Origin: Psychrobacillus sp042945595
GTDB lineage: Bacteria > Bacillota > Bacilli > Bacillales_A > Planococcaceae
Length of the DNA: 64,000 bases
Assembly (NCBI RefSeq): GCF_042945595.1
Contig: NZ_CP168493.1
Location: 806,001 to 870,000 of the forward strand
Direction of reading: 5' to 3'
Positions 1 through 7,812 of this stretch are shown here, one piece after another. Under the pieces are notes generated by a model. It was not told where the DNA came from. It was given only the letters and a program-made list of their open reading frames with translations, and did not search any database. Both the position numbers and the translations under genes were made by a program. Positions within the stretch are counted from its first letter, which is position 1, and each line of letters opens with the position of its first letter.

Positions 1-4
1 AGAC

Positions 5-562
5 ATGGAAAGAACAGGTCGTGTAAAAAGCATTATGTTCATTGATCTATTTGATAGTAAGTGGACACTCAAGGAGTTAAAGGGTTATTTAAAAGGAATC
101 GAAACGGAACCGCATAATGTGAAGGTTTATTTTGATGGAGGCTTTGATCGTGCTACATTTAGCTCTGGTTTGGGCTGTGTTATTTATTATGAGCAAAGTG
201 GGAAATCGTACAGACTTCGACGGAACGCTCCTGCTGCCGCACTCACATCCAATAATGAAGCCGAATATGCCGCATTTTATTTGTGTTTGCAGGAGCTTGA
301 GTTATTTGGCGTTCATCATTTGCCAGTCCAGTTTATTGGTGATTCGCAAGTAGTCATTAATCACTTGCGCGAGGATTGGCCTGTGATTGAAAAAGATTTA
401 TCCAACTGGGCAGATCGGATTGAACAGAAGATGAAGGAGCTTGGTTTACAACCGGAATACAACCTGATACCTCGAAAGTTGAATAGTGAGGCGGATAGGC
501 TTGCCACTCAGGCGTTGAATGGGATTGAAATCAAAGCAGTGAGTGAAGTGTCAGGAGGCTAG
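5..562 (+). CDS. RNase HI-like (reverse-transcriptase-like fold) protein
   Basis: Probable ribonuclease H-type nuclease acting on RNA:DNA hybrids. The RNase H acidic residues are visible: D44 in YFDGGF, E85 in NEAEYAA, D113 in GDSQVV and D164 in NSEADRLA, in the order expected for the RVT_3/RNase HI branch. About 35 extra residues precede the fold. The ATG at 5 lies at the window edge with no visible ribosome binding site, so the true start may be upstream or at the ATG ten codons in. The gene stands alone and is followed by the 21-bp repeat array. It could be a YpeP/YpdQ-like paralogue rather than the housekeeping RNase HI. The family call is secure, the substrate is inferred. Confidence 0.8.
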   Translation: MERTGRVKSIMFIDLFDSKWTLKELKGYLKGIETEPHNVKVYFDGGFDRATFSSGLGCVIYYEQSGKSYRLRRNAPAAALTSNNEAEYAAFYLCLQELELFGVHHLPVQFIGDSQVVINHLREDWPVIEKDLSNWADRIEQKMKELGLQPEYNLIPRKLNSEADRLATQALNGIEIKAVSEVSGG

Positions 563-634
563 TAGACCATATCCTTTTAGTGAGTTTTGCGTTTTCTTAG
601 ATTTTATGTTCTCCTCAAATGCCCATTTTCCGTG

Positions 635-777
635 AATCGCAAGATCAATGCTGAGTAACGCAAGTTAAGTGCCTCAAATCGCAAGATCAAAACCTCATAA
701 CGCAAGATCAATGTCGTAACGCAAATTCAATGCCACGTAACTCAAACTCAATGTTTCATATCCCAAGGATAAAACGG
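635..777. repeat. Degenerate 21-bp-period repeat array (seven units)
   Basis: Seven units of the type taa/aat-CGCAAG-atcaatgc. The CGCAAG-like cores start at 638, 659, 680, 701, 720, 741 and 762, so five of six intervals are exactly 21 bp and one is 19. The array sits between the RNase H-like gene and the terminator at 792. Function is unknown. Two further 21-bp-phased arrays with a different core lie at 36.7 and 38.3 kb. Confidence 0.75.
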
Positions 778-788
778 AGAGGTCAAAA

Positions 789-832
789 AAGCCTGTAACT
801 AGTTTTAGGAGACTAGTTACAGGTTTTTTTTT
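789..832. terminator. Bidirectional intrinsic terminator
   Basis: A 12-13 bp stem (cctgtaactagtt / gactagttacagg) with a short loop is flanked by an A-run on the left and a T-run on the right, so it can end transcription from both sides. It mainly serves the minus-strand gene ending at 831. Confidence 0.85.
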
Positions 833-1241
833 AGTTAGCAGGAATTTCAGTGTGATTCTCTTGTTTTGCAGGTGAGTCGTTGTTATCATCTGGTAATGAC
901 TCTTTCGATTTCGGCAGTTTTTTTTGTTGTGATTTTGGGAAAGCTTGTTTTGCTTCTGTTTTTGAGTTGCAATCTTGAACGTTTTCATTATAATACTGCA
1001 CACTTGTCATGGCGCCTTCTTCTACCATACGATTGTCGTCTGGATCATGTGGATCTGAGAAACCAGCTTTTGTCATTTGAGTAGGCTGGTGTTTCATTGA
1101 ATCCATATAAGAATTGGCTTTTGTTTTTGTGTTTTTCAATGACGTTTTGGCTTTCTCTCTGTTTTCCATTTTTTTGAAATACATAATAGCGAATGCAGCT
1201 ATACCACCCATTAAGAAAGATCGTTTTTTTCCTTTAAGCAT
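831..1241 (-). CDS. Small membrane-anchored protein of unknown function
   Basis: Unrecognised with confidence. The N-terminus is basic (MLKGKKRS) followed by one hydrophobic segment (FLMGGIAAFAIMYF), suggesting a single membrane anchor. A charged region follows, then a notable motif SDPHDPDDNRMVEEGAM with TSVQYYNE, resembling short YbyB-type Bacillus proteins (from memory, not verified). The C-terminal 50 residues are Gln/Lys/Asp-rich and probably disordered. Several starts are possible: a TTG at 1256 and three consecutive ATGs. The ATG at 1241 is chosen because GGGAG lies 8 nt upstream. Monocistronic, ending at the bidirectional terminator. Confidence 0.65.
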   Translation of the reverse strand: MLKGKKRSFLMGGIAAFAIMYFKKMENREKAKTSLKNTKTKANSYMDSMKHQPTQMTKAGFSDPHDPDDNRMVEEGAMTSVQYYNENVQDCNSKTEAKQAFPKSQQKKLPKSKESLPDDNNDSPAKQENHTEIPAN

Positions 1242-1389
1242 CATCATCACTCCCAAAAGTTTATTACTGAAAGTTTACCCTCATTAGAAGAGAGTCAAAC
1301 ATATCCATTTGCAAAACTGACTTGTCTTTGGATGAATCTAGTTTTACCAACTGTTTAGTTCGTTATTCGCCTGCTCCTTTTTAGTTGAA

Positions 1390-1440
1390 ATATTACAGAA
1401 TTGTTACTGGTGCCTGGCACCAGTAACAATTCTGTAATAT
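1390..1440. repeat. Perfect 51-bp palindrome of the GTGCC(A/T)GGCAC family
   Basis: Two perfect 25-bp arms (1390-1414 and 1416-1440) flank a single central T. The core is GGTGCCTGGCACC and the arms carry two TTAC motifs each. This is the founding copy of a dispersed intergenic family also seen at 33.5, 37.5, 39.5, 41.3, 42.8, 59.2 and 61.8 kb. Confidence 0.9.
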
Positions 1441-1549
1441 AGGGTAGGTAGTAATTTTTTCACGTGAATTATCGGGGAAGGGCTTCATTCAATCGTTTAC
1501 TTAGTGTAAAGTGTTAAAGTGAATTACAACTTAAAGGAGAAATTGTAGC

Positions 1550-2029
1550 ATGACAGGGAACACACACATCGTAGGCGGTATTGCAGCAAGTCTTGCTTTT
1601 GCACAAATCTCAAATGATAATCCTGTCCTCTTAGTTGGGGCTGGTGTCATTGGCGCATTAATTCCGGATATTTGCCACGGAGGCAGCATAATTGGACGGA
1701 AATTTTCAATTGTATCGAAGGTAGTTACTGGAGTTTTTGGCCATCGATCGTTCACGCATAGTTTGGTCTTTTTGTTTTTGATTGGTGCCCTTTTACACAC
1801 CTTATTGACGAATGACTCTATTATTGCTGGTATTTTAGTAGGAATGGTTAGCCATTTCATTCTAGACATGGCTACTAAAAACGGTATTAAACTGCTTTTT
1901 CCATTAAAGATAACAGTGCGTTTTCCAATAACGACGAGAACAGGAGGAGCAGTAGAAAACTTAGTTTTTGCGGCATTGTCACTGCTTTCTGTCTATTTTG
2001 GATATGAAGCCTTTGCGGGGTATTTTTAA
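1550..2029 (+). CDS. YdjM/DUF457-family membrane-bound putative metal-dependent hydrolase
   Basis: A 159-residue integral membrane protein of the YdjM (DUF457) family, annotated as a putative metal-dependent hydrolase with unproven substrate. Visible family residues are H6 (NTHIVGG), D40/H43 (PDICHGGS) and H65/H70 in the GHRSFTHS block. These could form a metal site at the membrane face. Several hydrophobic segments follow (LVFLFLIGALLHTLL, IIAGILVGMVSHFIL). AAAGGAG precedes the ATG at good spacing. Length is typical. Monocistronic, followed by the terminator at 2158. The family call is firm, the enzymatic role is not. Confidence 0.8.
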   Translation: MTGNTHIVGGIAASLAFAQISNDNPVLLVGAGVIGALIPDICHGGSIIGRKFSIVSKVVTGVFGHRSFTHSLVFLFLIGALLHTLLTNDSIIAGILVGMVSHFILDMATKNGIKLLFPLKITVRFPITTRTGGAVENLVFAALSLLSVYFGYEAFAGYF

Positions 2030-2154
2030 GAAATAAAATGGAGCTGTCCTCATTTAGGGCGGCTTTTCAACATTTTATTAGCAGTTAAAAAAAGAGGGAT
2101 CTCATTTTTATATGAAGCGATAATAAAAAGATTTTATTCCTGCAATGTATATAA

Positions 2155-2187
2155 AACGCTCCAGTCATATGCCTGGAGCTTTTTATT
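2155..2187. terminator. Intrinsic terminator
   Basis: Stem gctccag (2158-2164) / ctggagc (2173-2179), then TTTTTATT. An A-run on the other side could also stop leftward transcription. Confidence 0.75.
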
Positions 2188-2189
2188 AG

Positions 2190-2234
2190 TATGACTTTTC
2201 GTCACTAGAGTTCATATGAAAGTAGCATTATAAT
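2190..2234 (+). promoter_or_regulatory. Operator-promoter copy 1, pointing antisense into the response regulator gene
   Basis: Contains the 18-mer TATGACTTTTCGTCACTA (2190-2207) with a TGAC-N5-GTCA dyad, and TATAAT at 2229-2234. The ATG of the 18-mer and the TATAAT are 38 bp apart, exactly as in the copies at 5196 and 8835. No coding start follows on the plus strand, so a transcript beginning near 2241 would run antisense to the 3' end of the regulator gene that ends at 2284. Confidence 0.6.
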
Positions 2235-2283
2235 GAAAAAAACTAGATAGGAATTGGCTATATAATTCCAAAAGAATTCTTAT

Positions 2284-2946
2284 TTATTTTCCACTAATTA
2301 GGGTAATTGCTTCATAACGATTAGAGACATTGAGTTTTCCGTAAACAGTAGTTAAATAGTTTTTGACGGTACCTTCACTAATATATAGCTCGTTCGCAAT
2401 CTCGCGAACGGATAATCGGTTTCCTAATAACAGGAGAATATCTTGTTCCCGTTTAGTTAAAGCATAAAGTTCTATCAGAGAGAGTGGGAGTTTATGAAGG
2501 TCTCGAGCAGCGGCAGTCTTCGTATTCAACAAAAATTGAGAGAGCTTGATTGCGACTTCTGCAGGTAAGATATATTTTCCGTTCAAAGTACTACGAATGG
2601 TTTCGATTAGTTGTGAAAAGTCTGTTCCTTTGAGCAAGTAACCATTCGCTCCGTGCGCTAAACCATCGATAATAAAAGACTCTTCGTTATAGGTAGTTAA
2701 AATAAGAATAAGCATCTCGGGATAACGTTCTTTGATTTTCTTTGTGCATTCTATTCCGTTCATTTTCGGCATACGCACATCCATAAGGATCAGGTCAGGT
2801 TGTACCGTTTCTAGGAGGTTTAATGCATCAATCCCATTGCAACCAATACCTACAACTTCCATGTCTGATTCTGCTTGTATAACTAGTTGCAATGCATTGC
2901 TAATCAATACCTCGTCGTCTATGATTAATATTTTGAAAACTGTCAA
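2284..2946 (-). CDS. LuxR/NarL-family response regulator
   Basis: Two-component transcription factor. Receiver domain at residues 4-120 has the acidic pair D10/D11, phosphoacceptor D56 (LILMDVRMP), T84/T85 and K106. A LuxR-type helix-turn-helix occupies about 160-215 (LTKREQDILLL, then VREIANELYISEGTVKNYL). It starts with TTG at 2946 behind GAAGG. It is divergent from the histidine kinase at 3048 across about 100 bp and is the likely partner. Candidate targets are the three TGAC-N5-GTCA operators at 2190, 5196 and 8835, one of which lies just past its own stop codon. The target assignment is inference. Confidence 0.88.
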   Translation of the reverse strand: MTVFKILIIDDEVLISNALQLVIQAESDMEVVGIGCNGIDALNLLETVQPDLILMDVRMPKMNGIECTKKIKERYPEMLILILTTYNEESFIIDGLAHGANGYLLKGTDFSQLIETIRSTLNGKYILPAEVAIKLSQFLLNTKTAAARDLHKLPLSLIELYALTKREQDILLLLGNRLSVREIANELYISEGTVKNYLTTVYGKLNVSNRYEAITLISGK

Positions 2947-3047
2947 TTATCTTTAACCTTCTCTCTGAACAAGTAGTTTCTATATTAATAGTAATATATC
3001 ATAACAATTAGGGAAAATGACCATTAATTAGTTCAAAAGGATTGTAG

Positions 3048-5126
3048 GTGAATGATATATTTTGTTTTAGAATATTACTTTCTATATGCAGTTTTATATT
3101 TTTATTTGGGAGTACAGATGTATACGCAAAGACAGAAAGTATTCCTGAGGCTCTAAATGGAAGAGTAGATTTATCCTCCATACATCATTTTGGGGACAAG
3201 ATTTCACTTGAAGGACAATGGGAGCTATACAGAAAAAAATTATTAACACCTGAACAAATTACGAAAACTATGGACGTATCTGAATATGTATTTATGCCTG
3301 AAGTTTGGAGAACAGAGCATAAAGGAGCGCAGTTAACTCCAAAAATGGAATATGGAACTTATCGGTTGAATCTTAAACTTTCACAGGATGAAGTGGATCA
3401 GCATCGAGCAATCTATATAAGCGATTTTGCTAGTGCTTATAAGGTTTGGATAGATGGGAAAATGCTTGGTGGGAGCGGTACGGTAGGTCAGACAATTAGA
3501 GAAGAAGTACCTGAGTCTAAAGTGAAATTATTTTATTTTATACCGAAGCGTCAGGATGTAGAAATTGTCATTCAAGCTTCAAACTTTAGTTCTCGAAACG
3601 AGGGTACGTTCAAATCAGTTATGTATGGGGATGAGGATTCGCTTCTTGCGTATACGATCAAAAGCCAACTTTTGCAAGTACTGACGATGGGTGGATTATT
3701 TGTCATTGGATTGTACCATCTCATACTATTTATGATGAAAAAGAGAGATGGCGCGACCTTGTACATTGCTTTATTAGCAATAGATATAGGGATACGATGC
3801 TGGATTAAAAATACATATTTAGTTGATATTATTGCCCCTTCTTTGAGTTGGGAAATGGTCGTGAAATTCGATTATTTAACAGGCTACTTGGCTTATCTGT
3901 TTATCGTAATGCTTATGAAACAGATGTTTCCAGCGGAGATGAATCAATTTGCTGTACTTGCATCAAATGTAATGACTGTCCTTTTTTGTCTGTATATTGT
4001 TGTATCACCAGCAAATGTCTATACACAAACATTGACCGTTCAATTTGCGATTATGTTAATGTTTTCGATCTATACAATTGGTTATGTATGTATTCTTGCT
4101 GCAAATCGTAAAAGGGAAGGTTCTCTCATAAATTTAATTGGTTATGCAATTATTGCAGTGGCGTGTGTGAATGATGTGTTGCTTTATCAAAGAGTAATAG
4201 AGACAGTTGAACTTCTGTACGAAGCAATTTTTATATTTGTTCTATTACAAGCAATTATCGTATCTTATCGGTATTCGAAGTTATTTGAACATAATGTTTC
4301 ATTATCTTCGGATTTGCTTCAATTAAATGAAACATTGGAGCATAAAATCGCAGAGAGAACAGCAGATATTCATCGTAAAAATGAAGAGCTGGCGACTATG
4401 CATCAAAGTAGAACGGAAATGTTAGCGAATATTTCCCACGATATGGGGTCTCCCCTTACTGGCATTCAAATGAACATACAATTAATGAAAGATGGAATTG
4501 TAAATCCACAGCAGTTACCAGAGTTTGTTCAATCGTTATTTGATAAAGCAAATTACGTCAAGCGATTAAATGACGATTTGTTTGAATTATCGACATTAGA
4601 GTCCGGTCATTTCAGCTTCCAGTGTAGAAGGGTTCAACTGAAAACTTTTATGGAAGAGGTATGCCGAAAGTATCAAGTGGATCTTGCAAGTCAGCATATC
4701 CAATTTCAAGTGGAAAGAATGGAATCCTTGCTGGAGGGTCAAGAGGCTTGGTTGAATATTGAACCAATGCGCATTAAACAGGTGCTTGAAAACTATATAG
4801 GGAATGCGGTTAAATTTGGTCGTGATATAAGTTCTACGATTGTTCTAGGCTGTTATATAGAGTGTAACCGCGATTCTGATGCGGTGACTCCTTATGAAGT
4901 TGTCATTGAAGTGAAGGACCGGGGACCTGGGGTAGCAGAGGAAGATTTGCCTTATGTGTTTGATCGTTTTTACCGTAAAACAGAAGAAGTTGTAAGTGGT
5001 AGTGGGTTAGGACTTGCAATCGTAAAGGAAATAATAGAGCGGCATGAAGGGCATGTAAGTGTAACAAGCAAAATCGATGAAGGGAGCACTTTTTCCTTTT
5101 CCTTACCTGTTTATTTGAAAGAATAG
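3048..5126 (+). CDS. 7TMR-DISM sensor histidine kinase
   Basis: Membrane sensor kinase of 692 residues. A hydrophobic leader (1-27) precedes an extracellular beta-rich region of the 7TMR-DISMED2 type (about 30-190), then seven transmembrane helices (about 205-405), a coiled-coil linker (405-450), a HisKA dimerisation domain with phosphoacceptor H464 in NISHDMGSPL, and an HATPase_c domain with N-box (NYIGNAVKFG near 582), DRGPGV and GSGLGLAIV. The extracellular fold often binds carbohydrate-like ligands, but the ligand here is unknown. GTG start behind AAAGGA. Its divergent neighbour is a LuxR-type regulator. HisKA kinases more often pair with OmpR-type regulators, so the pairing is slightly unusual. 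Confidence 0.88.
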   Translation: MNDIFCFRILLSICSFIFLFGSTDVYAKTESIPEALNGRVDLSSIHHFGDKISLEGQWELYRKKLLTPEQITKTMDVSEYVFMPEVWRTEHKGAQLTPKMEYGTYRLNLKLSQDEVDQHRAIYISDFASAYKVWIDGKMLGGSGTVGQTIREEVPESKVKLFYFIPKRQDVEIVIQASNFSSRNEGTFKSVMYGDEDSLLAYTIKSQLLQVLTMGGLFVIGLYHLILFMMKKRDGATLYIALLAIDIGIRCWIKNTYLVDIIAPSLSWEMVVKFDYLTGYLAYLFIVMLMKQMFPAEMNQFAVLASNVMTVLFCLYIVVSPANVYTQTLTVQFAIMLMFSIYTIGYVCILAANRKREGSLINLIGYAIIAVACVNDVLLYQRVIETVELLYEAIFIFVLLQAIIVSYRYSKLFEHNVSLSSDLLQLNETLEHKIAERTADIHRKNEELATMHQSRTEMLANISHDMGSPLTGIQMNIQLMKDGIVNPQQLPEFVQSLFDKANYVKRLNDDLFELSTLESGHFSFQCRRVQLKTFMEEVCRKYQVDLASQHIQFQVERMESLLEGQEAWLNIEPMRIKQVLENYIGNAVKFGRDISSTIVLGCYIECNRDSDAVTPYEVVIEVKDRGPGVAEEDLPYVFDRFYRKTEEVVSGSGLGLAIVKEIIERHEGHVSVTSKIDEGSTFSFSLPVYLKE

Positions 5127-5137
5127 CTTAGAAGTAG

Positions 5138-5176
5138 AGCCTGTATTTCTCAAGATGGGATATACGGGTTTTATTT
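5138..5176 (+). terminator. Probable intrinsic terminator after the kinase gene
   Basis: Stem agcctgtat / atacgggtt (with G-U pairs) followed by TTTATTTTG. Moderate strength. Confidence 0.5.
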
Positions 5177-5195
5177 TGTGAAAATATTTACTGAA

Positions 5196-5240
5196 TATGA
5201 CTTTTCGTCACTAAAATGATATGTTTCTTTTCTATATAAT
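5196..5240 (+). promoter_or_regulatory. Operator-promoter copy 2, before the cheY-like gene
   Basis: The 18-mer TATGACTTTTCGTCACTA is at 5196-5213 and TATAAT at 5235-5240. No TTGACA-like -35 box is present. The dyad centre (5204) falls near -42 relative to the expected start site, the usual place for an activator overlapping the -35 region. Flanking bases GAAT upstream and AAATG downstream are shared with copy 3. Confidence 0.65.
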
Positions 5241-5402
5241 TGTTTTAAATCTAATATTATTTTCTATGAGAGTTTTTTGAGAGAACAGAATGATACCTTC
5301 ATATAAAGATGCAGTCAATCATGTTTTTGAGAAATAAAGTAAATATAGAATAGAATAATGAGTAAAACAAAAGAAGCCTAATTATAGTAGGAGAGATTAC
5401 AA

Positions 5403-5762
5403 GTGGCGACGATACTAATAACGGATGACACGGCATTTATGCGTATGCAATTGAAGGACCTATTAACTGAACTTGGTCATGAAGTGATAGGGGAAGCGGA
5501 AAATGGAAGAACTTCTGTCGAAAAATATGCAAAATTGCAACCAGATTTTGTGACGATGGATATAACTATGCCAGAAATGGATGGGATAGAAGCTTTAAAA
5601 GCAATAAAAAAGAAGGATCCTGAAGCAAAGATCATTATGTGCTCAGCAATGGGACAAAAGCGAATGGTTTTGGAAGCGATCCAAGCAGGAGCAAAAGACT
5701 TTCTTATAAAACCTTTTACAAAAGCACGTATCGAAGAAGCGATGGAAAAATTAATGAAATGA
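5403..5762 (+). CDS. CheY-like single-domain response regulator (orphan)
   Basis: A 119-residue receiver-only protein with D8/D9, phosphoacceptor D53 (VTMDITMPEMDG), S81 and K103, close to CheY in length and motif spacing. It likely relays a kinase signal to a flagellar switch or another partner by protein contact. GTG start behind TAGGAGAGA. No cheA or flagellar genes are nearby. It lies 48 bp upstream of a chemoreceptor gene and downstream of operator copy 2, so both may be transcribed from that promoter. Whether it is the main chemotaxis CheY cannot be told from this window. Confidence 0.85.
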   Translation: MATILITDDTAFMRMQLKDLLTELGHEVIGEAENGRTSVEKYAKLQPDFVTMDITMPEMDGIEALKAIKKKDPEAKIIMCSAMGQKRMVLEAIQAGAKDFLIKPFTKARIEEAMEKLMK

Positions 5763-5810
5763 CGTAACTTATGCATCGTGCATTAACATGAAAATAGGAG
5801 TGATATTGTA

Positions 5811-7505
5811 GTGAAATCGTTACTAAACTTTAAAAGTATCGGGCAGAAAATAGTATTTGGTTTTATGTTAGTTGTTTTATTAGTTATTGCACTGGCTACT
5901 GTTAACATAGTGTCTTTGAATAAAATGAATATGAGTGCGGAACATATAGTAGAGGAAAGTCTACCATTATTAATTGCAGATGAAAAGTTAGCCTTCAATT
6001 TGTCCCAAAGGCTTGCTTTAGTTCGTGGCTATGTATTGTATGGGGATCAATCATTTAAAGATTTATTTGACGAGTATACGGATGAAAGTAAGGAACTACA
6101 AGATTATATATTAAGTAAAAGTACTTCTAATCAGACGGAAGACATCATAAATAAATCAGTGGAATGGCGGAAAGTAGTAGAGGAAGTATTTGCACAGTAT
6201 GACAAAGGAAATAGAGAAGCAGCTCTTAACACGCTAAAAGAAAAAGCACAACCGATTGCGAGAGAAGTGATGGCGTATTTTGAAGAAATGGCAACACATA
6301 GAGAGGAACTTCTTACTTCTAATGGAAAAACAGTCATGAAAGAAGGAAACTCCTCGATTGTAATTGTTATCATTTTCACTATTTTAGTTATACTGCTATC
6401 AATTGTTATAGCAAGTTATACTGCTCGGATGATTGCAAATCCGATAAAAAATGTGATGAATAGAATGAATTTAATAGCATCTGGTGATCTAAGTCATACG
6501 CCTGTTATCACTAAATCACGAGACGAGGTAGGACAACTAGTTTTTGCTACGAATCAGATGAATGAAAAGATTGGTGTCCTACTTAAGCAGATTAGTATAG
6601 TTTCGAGCTCTGTCTCTAGTCAAAGTGAAGAGTTAACTCAATCTGCACTGGAAGTAAGTGAAGGATCTGAACAAGTTGCAGTGACAATGCAGCAACTATC
6701 GGTTGGATCAGAGGTTCAAGCAAGAAGTGCTAGTGACTTATCATACACGATGAATTCATTTGTAGCTAAAGTCCATGAAACAAATGAAACCGGTTACCAA
6801 ATCGAACAAGCATCCAAAAATGTGATTTTCCTAACTGGGACAGGCAATGAATTGATGGAATCGTCATCCAATCAAATGGAAAAAATAAATCAGATTGTCC
6901 ATGATTCGTACATAAAGGTGCAAGGACTGGATGCCCAATCCAAAGAAATTTCAAATCTAGTAGAAGTAATTAATGCAATTTCCAATCAGACGAATTTATT
7001 AGCTTTAAATGCTGCAATCGAAGCCGCACGTGCAGGAGAGCATGGGAAAGGTTTTGCAGTAGTAGCGGATGAGGTTCGTAAGCTTTCCGAACAAGTAGCT
7101 ATGTCAGTTACAGAAATTACAGCTATTGTTCAAAATATTCAAGAAGAGATAGAGATTGTAACGAATTCTTTACAAATTGGATATAAAGAGGTTGAGCAAG
7201 GAACTAGTCAAATAAACACGACCCAAGAAACCTTTCAAGAAATTGAAGGAGCAATTCAAAATATGGTGGAAAACATCCAATCAACTTCTGAAAATTTAAA
7301 GTTAATGAATAGTAGTAGTATAAAAATGAGTACCACCATTGAAGATATTGCTGCCATTACGGAGGAAGCAGCTGCAGGTGTAGAACAGACTTCTGCATCA
7401 ACCCAGCAAACTAGCAGTTCGATGGAGGAAGTAGCTAAAAGTTCGAAAGATCTTGCAAAGTTAGCGGAAGAGCTGGATGAACTAGTCCGTCAATTTAAAT
7501 TATAA
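5811..7505 (+). CDS. Methyl-accepting chemotaxis protein
   Basis: Transmembrane chemoreceptor of 564 residues. TM1 at about 12-34, a helical extracellular ligand domain of four-helix-bundle type (35-180), TM2 at about 183-206 (IVIVIIFTILVILLSIVIASY), HAMP (207-262), then the cytoplasmic signalling coiled coil. The conserved hairpin tip is at about 384-428 (NQTNLLALNAAIEAARAGE, then GKGFAVVADEVRKL). GTG start behind AGGAGTG. The ligand is unknown. It lies directly downstream of the CheY-like gene, and the gap of 48 bp suggests co-transcription. The following hairpin at 7547 ends the unit. Confidence 0.93.
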   Translation: MKSLLNFKSIGQKIVFGFMLVVLLVIALATVNIVSLNKMNMSAEHIVEESLPLLIADEKLAFNLSQRLALVRGYVLYGDQSFKDLFDEYTDESKELQDYILSKSTSNQTEDIINKSVEWRKVVEEVFAQYDKGNREAALNTLKEKAQPIAREVMAYFEEMATHREELLTSNGKTVMKEGNSSIVIVIIFTILVILLSIVIASYTARMIANPIKNVMNRMNLIASGDLSHTPVITKSRDEVGQLVFATNQMNEKIGVLLKQISIVSSSVSSQSEELTQSALEVSEGSEQVAVTMQQLSVGSEVQARSASDLSYTMNSFVAKVHETNETGYQIEQASKNVIFLTGTGNELMESSSNQMEKINQIVHDSYIKVQGLDAQSKEISNLVEVINAISNQTNLLALNAAIEAARAGEHGKGFAVVADEVRKLSEQVAMSVTEITAIVQNIQEEIEIVTNSLQIGYKEVEQGTSQINTTQETFQEIEGAIQNMVENIQSTSENLKLMNSSSIKMSTTIEDIAAITEEAAAGVEQTSASTQQTSSSMEEVAKSSKDLAKLAEELDELVRQFKL

Positions 7506-7546
7506 ATTGCGTTCAAGTGGGCATCTAACTTTATAGGTAGAATAGA

Positions 7547-7582
7547 AAATCACCGTTCATTTATATGTACGGTGATTTGGTT
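7547..7582 (+). terminator. Probable intrinsic terminator after the chemoreceptor
   Basis: Perfect 10-bp stem aaatcaccgt (7547-7556) / acggtgattt (7569-7578), with only a weak T-tract (ggttt). Confidence 0.55.
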
Positions 7583-7812
7583 TGTGGAATTGCAATAAAG
7601 ATAGTTTGCTGTAGTTTATGATGAAAAAATATTATTTTATAGGGAAGTATAGGATTATAGCGCTTCGGGACTGTGTCATTTGGTCCGTAAATTTGACTTT
7701 TCAATTTCGACTGAATATGATTATGTATATATGTATCTAATTACATATATTAAAATAGTTATATTTAACTATAAAATGAAGTGAGAAGCATAAGTGAAAG
7801 GGAGAATATTTC
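7583..7812. other. Intergenic region before the diguanylate cyclase gene
   Basis: AT-rich, with no gene seen. Around 7711 it contains CTGAATATGA preceded by TTTCGAC, which resembles the left flank and first half of the operator at 8835, but the GTCA half and the 38-bp spaced TATAAT are missing. It may be a decayed operator copy. Confidence 0.4.

Noticed and set aside
635..777. Possible CRISPR array
   Set aside because: Units are only about 21 bp with degenerate sequence, no repeat/spacer alternation and no cas genes. It is a phased repeat array, as are those at 36695 and 38281.
7711..7760. Fourth copy of the TGAC-N5-GTCA operator
   Set aside because: Only the left flank and ATGA are similar; the GTCA half and the 38-bp spaced TATAAT are absent. 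At most a decayed copy.
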